Shown here: piece by piece, positions 60,107 to 64,000 of the stretch
Layout: each line of letters starts with the position of its first letter
How positions within the stretch are numbered: the first letter of the stretch is position 1
Position numbers and translations under genes: made by a program
Source: Candidatus Accumulibacter similis
GTDB taxonomy: Bacteria; Pseudomonadota; Gammaproteobacteria; Burkholderiales; Rhodocyclaceae
DNA: 64,000 bases
Direction of reading: 5' to 3'
Assembly (NCBI GenBank): GCA_013347225.1
Contig: CP054595.1
Span: 1,980,415-2,044,414, forward strand
The notes under the pieces: model-generated
What the model saw: only the letters and a program-made list of their open reading frames with translations
What the model was told of the DNA's origin: nothing
Databases searched by the model: none

Positions 60107-62431
60107 ATGTCCGCAGCCAGTTCCCAGATTCTTGTCGACGCCACGTCGCCCGCTGGCCCGTCGGGGCCCGTTCTGCCAGCCGTCTGGTCGGAGCGCCTCG
60201 CGCCGCAGCTGACCGACGGCGAGCAGGTGCTGGCCTGGCTGGAGATCGATCTCGACGCCGCCTTGCGTTTTGCCCGCGGTCTGGTCGTCGTCAGCAGCGA
60301 GCGTCTGCTGGTCATGCCGGCCGGCGAGCGGGACTGGCAAGGCTGGGCCTACCGGCCGGGTCTGCTGCTGTCACGGCGCGACCATTCCGGCGTCGGGACA
60401 CTGGAGTTGTGCGATGCCGCGCGGCAGATCGCGCACTGGCGTTACACGCTCGGCAGCGACGTCGCCGCCGGCCGGCTGGTCGACCGCTTCACGCGCCAGC
60501 TCAGCTTGCGGCTGACGGGCACGATGCCGCCGCCGGCGAGTGTCGCCCTCTGTCCGAAGTGCGAGACACCGCTCCTCGCCGGGCAGGAGGAGTGCCCCGC
60601 ATGCAGCAGGGAGATCCACGAGCCGCCGTCGACCTGGACACTGCTCCGCCTCGGCCGCTTCGCCCGCCCGTACCGCAAGCAGCTGCTGGGCGGTTTCATC
60701 CTGTCGTTGCTGACCACGGCTGCAACGCTGGTCGCACCGTACCTGACCATGCCGCTGATGGACAAGGTCCTGATCCCCTACCAGAACGGACAGCCGATCG
60801 ATCCCGGACTGGTGCTGCTCTATCTTTCGGGTTTGCTCGGATCGTCGCTGCTCGCCTGGGTTCTCGGCTGGGGACGCACCTACATCCTGGCGCTGGTCTC
60901 CGAACGCATCGGTTCCGACCTGCGTACGGCCACTTACGAGCACCTGCTGAAGTTGTCGCAGGAGTACTTCGGCGGCAAGCGCACCGGCGACCTGATGGCA
61001 CGCATCGGCTCGGAGACCGACCGCATCAACATCTTCCTCTCGCTGCATCTGCTCGACTTCGCCACCGACGTGCTGATGATCGCTATGACGACGGTGATCC
61101 TGGTGTCGATCGACCCGTGGCTGGCGGCAGTGACGCTGCTGCCGCTGCCCGTGATCGCCTGGCTGATCCACGTCGTTCGCGAGCGGCTGCGCACGGGTTT
61201 CGAGCGCGTCGACCGCGTCTGGGCGGAAGTCACCAACGTCCTTGCCGACACGATTCCCGGCATCCGCGTGGTCAAGGCTTTCGCCCAGGAGGCGCGCGAG
61301 GCGGCGCGTTTCCGGGCCGCCAACGTCCGCAACCTGGATGTCAACGACCGCGTCAACCGCGTCTGGTCGGTGTTCTCACCAACCGTCACCCTGCTGACCG
61401 AATTCGGCCTGCTGATCGTCTGGGCGTTCGGCATCTGGCAGATTGCCGGCGACCAGATCACGGTCGGCGTGCTGACGGCCTTCCTCGCCTACATCAGCCG
61501 TTTCTACCTGCGCCTGGACTCGATGAGTCGCATCGTTTCGGTGACGCAAAAGGCTGCCGCGGGCGCCAAGCGAATCTTCGACATCCTCGATCATGTCTCG
61601 AGCGTTCCCGAGCCGACCCATCCGGTGCACCTGCCGCAGGTGTCCGGGCGCATCGAGCTGCGCAGCGTCGGCTTCCGCTACGGCACGCGCAGCGTCACCC
61701 GCGACATCAACATCGTCATCGAGCCCGGCGAGATGGTCGGTCTCGTCGGCCACAGTGGCTCCGGCAAGAGCACGCTGGTCAACCTCATCTGCCGTTTCTA
61801 CGACGTCAGCGAGGGGGCGATCCTGATCGACGGCGTCGACATCCGCTCGCTGCCGGTCGCCGAGTACCGCCGGCACATCGGCCTGGTGCTGCAGGAGCCG
61901 TTCCTCTTCTTTGGCACGATTGCCGAGAACATCGCCTACGGCAAGCCCGAGGCGACGCACGCCGAGATCGTTGCCGCCGCCCGCGCCGCACACGCGCATG
62001 AGTTCATCCTGCGCCTGCAGCACGGTTACGACTCGCTCGTCGGCGAACGCGGGCAGGCGCTCTCCGGCGGCGAACGGCAGCGGATCTCGATCGCCCGTGC
62101 GCTGCTCATCGACCCGCGCATCCTGATCCTCGACGAGGCGACGTCGTCGGTCGACACGACGACCGAGAAGGAGATCCAGAAGGCGCTCGACAACCTGGTC
62201 CGGGGCCGGACGACGATCGCCATCGCGCACCGCCTGTCGACGCTGCGCGATGCGAACCGCCTGGTGGTGCTCGATCGCGGCAGCGTCGTCGAGGTTGGCA
62301 GCCATGACGAGCTGATGGCCTGCGAGGGGCACTATTACCGCCTCTATCAGGCGCAGGCGCGCAATGTCGATACCGAAGACGAACTGCGGCGACTCGAGCT
62401 TGACCGCCGGGACGAGGGAGATCGCGAATGA
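60107..62431 (+). CDS. ABC exporter with N-terminal zinc-ribbon extension
   Basis: The 774-residue protein is a half-type exporter. An unusual N-terminal region (about 1-145) precedes a CPKC...CPAC zinc ribbon (about 149-170), then six membrane helices (about 190-460). A nucleotide-binding domain follows with Walker A GHSGSGKST (about 548), signature LSGGERQR and Walker B ILILDEATSS. It overlaps the DUF1854 gene by four bases and precedes cyanophycin synthetase, a set that recurs in betaproteobacteria. Cargo is unknown; export or sensing of amino-acid or cyanophycin-related material is only a guess. Confidence 0.92.
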   Translation: MSAASSQILVDATSPAGPSGPVLPAVWSERLAPQLTDGEQVLAWLEIDLDAALRFARGLVVVSSERLLVMPAGERDWQGWAYRPGLLLSRRDHSGVGTLELCDAARQIAHWRYTLGSDVAAGRLVDRFTRQLSLRLTGTMPPPASVALCPKCETPLLAGQEECPACSREIHEPPSTWTLLRLGRFARPYRKQLLGGFILSLLTTAATLVAPYLTMPLMDKVLIPYQNGQPIDPGLVLLYLSGLLGSSLLAWVLGWGRTYILALVSERIGSDLRTATYEHLLKLSQEYFGGKRTGDLMARIGSETDRINIFLSLHLLDFATDVLMIAMTTVILVSIDPWLAAVTLLPLPVIAWLIHVVRERLRTGFERVDRVWAEVTNVLADTIPGIRVVKAFAQEAREAARFRAANVRNLDVNDRVNRVWSVFSPTVTLLTEFGLLIVWAFGIWQIAGDQITVGVLTAFLAYISRFYLRLDSMSRIVSVTQKAAAGAKRIFDILDHVSSVPEPTHPVHLPQVSGRIELRSVGFRYGTRSVTRDINIVIEPGEMVGLVGHSGSGKSTLVNLICRFYDVSEGAILIDGVDIRSLPVAEYRRHIGLVLQEPFLFFGTIAENIAYGKPEATHAEIVAAARAAHAHEFILRLQHGYDSLVGERGQALSGGERQRISIARALLIDPRILILDEATSSVDTTTEKEIQKALDNLVRGRTTIAIAHRLSTLRDANRLVVLDRGSVVEVGSHDELMACEGHYYRLYQAQARNVDTEDELRRLELDRRDEGDRE

Positions 62432-62901
62432 AGGTCCGCCCGGATTACCAACTGCGCCGCAATTCCTTCGGCCGGCTCGAGCTGACCGACGCCGATGGCG
62501 AAACCCATGATGGCGTGGTGCCGGTGCGTGCCTTTCCGATCACCGCCCCCGACGATGGCCTTGCCCTGGTCGATCCCTACGGCCACGAACTGGCCTGGAT
62601 CGACCGCCTCGACACCCTGCCGGACGAGCTGCGGCAGTTGCTCGAGGACGAGCTGGCCGGGCGTGAATTCATGCCGGTGATCGAGCGCATCGTCGGCGTC
62701 GGCAGTTTTGCGACGCCGAGCACGTGGGAGGTGGACACCGATCGTGGCCGCACGAGCTTCGTCCTCAAGGGCGAGGAGGACATCCGCCGCCTGGCCTCTC
62801 CGGCTCTGCTGATCGCCGACAGTCACGGCATCCAGTTCCTGATCCGCGACCGCAATGCGCTCGACCAGCACAGCCGACGGATTCTCGACCGCTTCCTGTG
62901 A
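62428..62901 (+). CDS. DUF1854 family protein
   Basis: The 157-residue protein shows the DUF1854 pattern: RNSFGRLELTDADG near the start, FPITAPDDGLALVDPYGHELAWI given in part as FPITAPDDGLALVD, a central TPSTWEVDTDRG block and the ending GIQFLIRDRNALD. Its start overlaps the ABC exporter stop (ATGA). The family is almost always next to this exporter and to cyanophycin synthetase, so it is probably an accessory of one of them. Function is unknown. Confidence 0.85.
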   Translation: MKVRPDYQLRRNSFGRLELTDADGETHDGVVPVRAFPITAPDDGLALVDPYGHELAWIDRLDTLPDELRQLLEDELAGREFMPVIERIVGVGSFATPSTWEVDTDRGRTSFVLKGEEDIRRLASPALLIADSHGIQFLIRDRNALDQHSRRILDRFL

Positions 62902-63064
62902 GCCGGCGGACGCCAGTTGCCGGCGCCATGGGTCAGCCGATTGCTGCGTGCCGCGTTAATGCGGCCGTGTGCGACGGATCGTACCGACGCGGCAGTCGGG
63001 CGCTCCTGCCTGCCGTTCCTTGCGCGCCAGAGCGCGCCAACCCTTCCCTCCGTGGGCCGAGGTC

Positions 63065-64000
63065 ATGAAAAGCAAAGACATCAAGTTTCTGGAAATCCGC
63101 TACCTGCGCGGGCCGAACATCTGGACCTACCGCCCGGTGATCGAAGCGCTGGTCGACATCGGCGATCTGGAGGACTTTCCCTCCAACACGATCCCCGGCT
63201 TCACGGAGCGGCTGGCCGCCTTTCTGCCCTCGCTGGCCGAGCACCGCTGCAGCTACGGTGAGCCGGGCGGCTTCCTGCGGCGGCTGCAGGAAGGCACCTG
63301 GCCGGCCCACATCCTCGAGCACGTGACGCTCGAGCTGCAGAATCTGGCCGGCATGCCGGGCGGCTTCGGCAAGGCGCGGGAGACCTCGAGCCGCGGCGTG
63401 TACAAGGTGGTCGTCCGCGCCTGGCATGAGGAGGTGACGCGCAGTTGTCTCTACGCCGGCCGCGACCTGCTGCTGGCGGCGATCCGCGACGAAGCCTTCG
63501 ATGTCGCCGGCACCGTCGAGCGCCTGGCCGATCTCGCCGAGCGCCGCCTGCTCGGCCCGAGCACCGGCTGCATTGTCGAGGCGGCAACCGCCAAGGACAG
63601 GCGCATACCCTTCATCCGCCTGTTGCCGACGGGCAACCTGGTGCAGCTCGGCTATGGCGCCCGCAGCCGGCGCATCTGGACGGCCGAGAGCGACCGGACG
63701 AGCGCCATTGCCGAGGGCATCTCGCGTGACAAGGACCTGGCGAAGACCCTGCTCGCGTCCTGTGGCGTGCCGGTCCCCGAAGGCCGTCTGGTGGAGGATG
63801 CCGGCGACGCCTGGGATGCCGCCGAGGACATCGGTCTGCCGGTGGTCGTCAAGCCGTCCGACGGCAACCACGCGCGCGGCGTGTTCACCAACCTGATGAC
63901 GCGCGCGGAAGTCGAGTCGGCCTATGCGGCCGCCGTCGAGGAGGGCAGCGGAGTCATCGTCGAACGCTACGTGCGCGGCTCCGAGCATCGCCTGCTGGTG
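63065..64000 (+). CDS. cphA: Cyanophycin synthetase (3' partial)
   Basis: The frame runs without a stop from the ATG at 63065 to the window edge, giving 312 residues of an enzyme usually near 720-880. The N-terminal domain reads MKSKDIKFLEIRYLRGPNIW and WPAHILEHVTLELQNLAG, and the ATP-grasp domain begins near residue 220 with VVVKPSDGNHARGVFTN, both typical of CphA. CphA polymerises Asp and Arg into cyanophycin, a nitrogen store. The missing C-terminal ligase domain is outside, so a CphA2/CphA' paralogue cannot be excluded. It lies 163 bases after the DUF1854 gene. Confidence 0.9.
   Translation, partial: MKSKDIKFLEIRYLRGPNIWTYRPVIEALVDIGDLEDFPSNTIPGFTERLAAFLPSLAEHRCSYGEPGGFLRRLQEGTWPAHILEHVTLELQNLAGMPGGFGKARETSSRGVYKVVVRAWHEEVTRSCLYAGRDLLLAAIRDEAFDVAGTVERLADLAERRLLGPSTGCIVEAATAKDRRIPFIRLLPTGNLVQLGYGARSRRIWTAESDRTSAIAEGISRDKDLAKTLLASCGVPVPEGRLVEDAGDAWDAAEDIGLPVVVKPSDGNHARGVFTNLMTRAEVESAYAAAVEEGSGVIVERYVRGSEHRLLV

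Noticed and set aside
62933..63988. 351-residue minus-strand frame
   Set aside because: It is antisense to cyanophycin synthetase, whose plus-strand frame is open to the window edge with clear ATP-grasp motifs.

Overview
The window is GC-rich DNA with dense, short-spaced operons. Its mix of a Mo-nitrogenase cluster, a cyanophycin locus, a membrane pyrophosphatase, a PEP-CTERM surface protein and the exbB-exbD-lpxK-ycaR-kdsB-adk order suggests a diazotrophic betaproteobacterium, most likely of the Rhodocyclales (Accumulibacter, Dechloromonas or Azoarcus type). The taxon is inferred from gene content and order only.

Bases 1-14.7 kb hold the nitrogen-fixation region. nifL (5' end cut off by the window) and nifA come first. 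A NifA/sigma-54 promoter then drives nifB-fdxN-nifO, followed by a flavodiiron protein and two [2Fe-2S] ferredoxins, one resembling the Shethna FeSII protein that protects nitrogenase from oxygen. A roughly 1-kb gap carries a degraded reading frame and a second NifA/sigma-54 promoter. That promoter leads nifH-nifD-nifK-nifT-ferredoxin-nifY and an unrecognised 324-residue gene. nifL-nifA-nifB-fdxN-nifO matches the order known from Azotobacter vinelandii, but oxygen-defence genes follow nifO here.

Bases 14.7-19.1 kb (minus strand) hold an OprC/NosA-type copper receptor with its own tonB, exbB and exbD. From 19.3 to 21.5 kb lie a LysR regulator, a divergent cupin gene and a small exported protein. 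From 21.5 to 26.3 kb is a four-gene minus-strand operon equivalent to E. coli ynbABCD (CDP-alcohol transferase, hydrolase-methyltransferase fusion, PAP2-dual-specificity phosphatase fusion, CdsA homologue). It looks like a poorly described lipid-headgroup pathway. An acyl-CoA synthetase and a patatin follow.

Bases 29.9-33.3 kb encode mtnA overlapping a class II aldolase, which suggests the DHAP shunt for methylthioadenosine salvage, and a FAD-dependent oxidoreductase. From 33.6 to 46.3 kb is mostly housekeeping: tRNA-Ala(CGC), an exported protein with an apparent frameshift, HU, uvrA, an MFS transporter, ssb, sodB, xseA, exbBD, lpxK, ycaR, kdsB and adk. From 46.6 kb comes a proton-pumping pyrophosphatase fused to an OmpA-like domain, then a PEBP-family protein, murJ and two small membrane proteins.

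Bases 52.1-57.9 kb are one 1925-residue PEP-CTERM surface protein with five tandem ~187-residue repeats and a 0.75-kb near-identical internal DNA duplication. A divergent LuxR-type regulator and a spermidine-synthase-like protein follow. The window ends with an ABC exporter, a DUF1854 protein and the first 312 codons of cyanophycin synthetase, a nitrogen-storage function that fits a nitrogen fixer.
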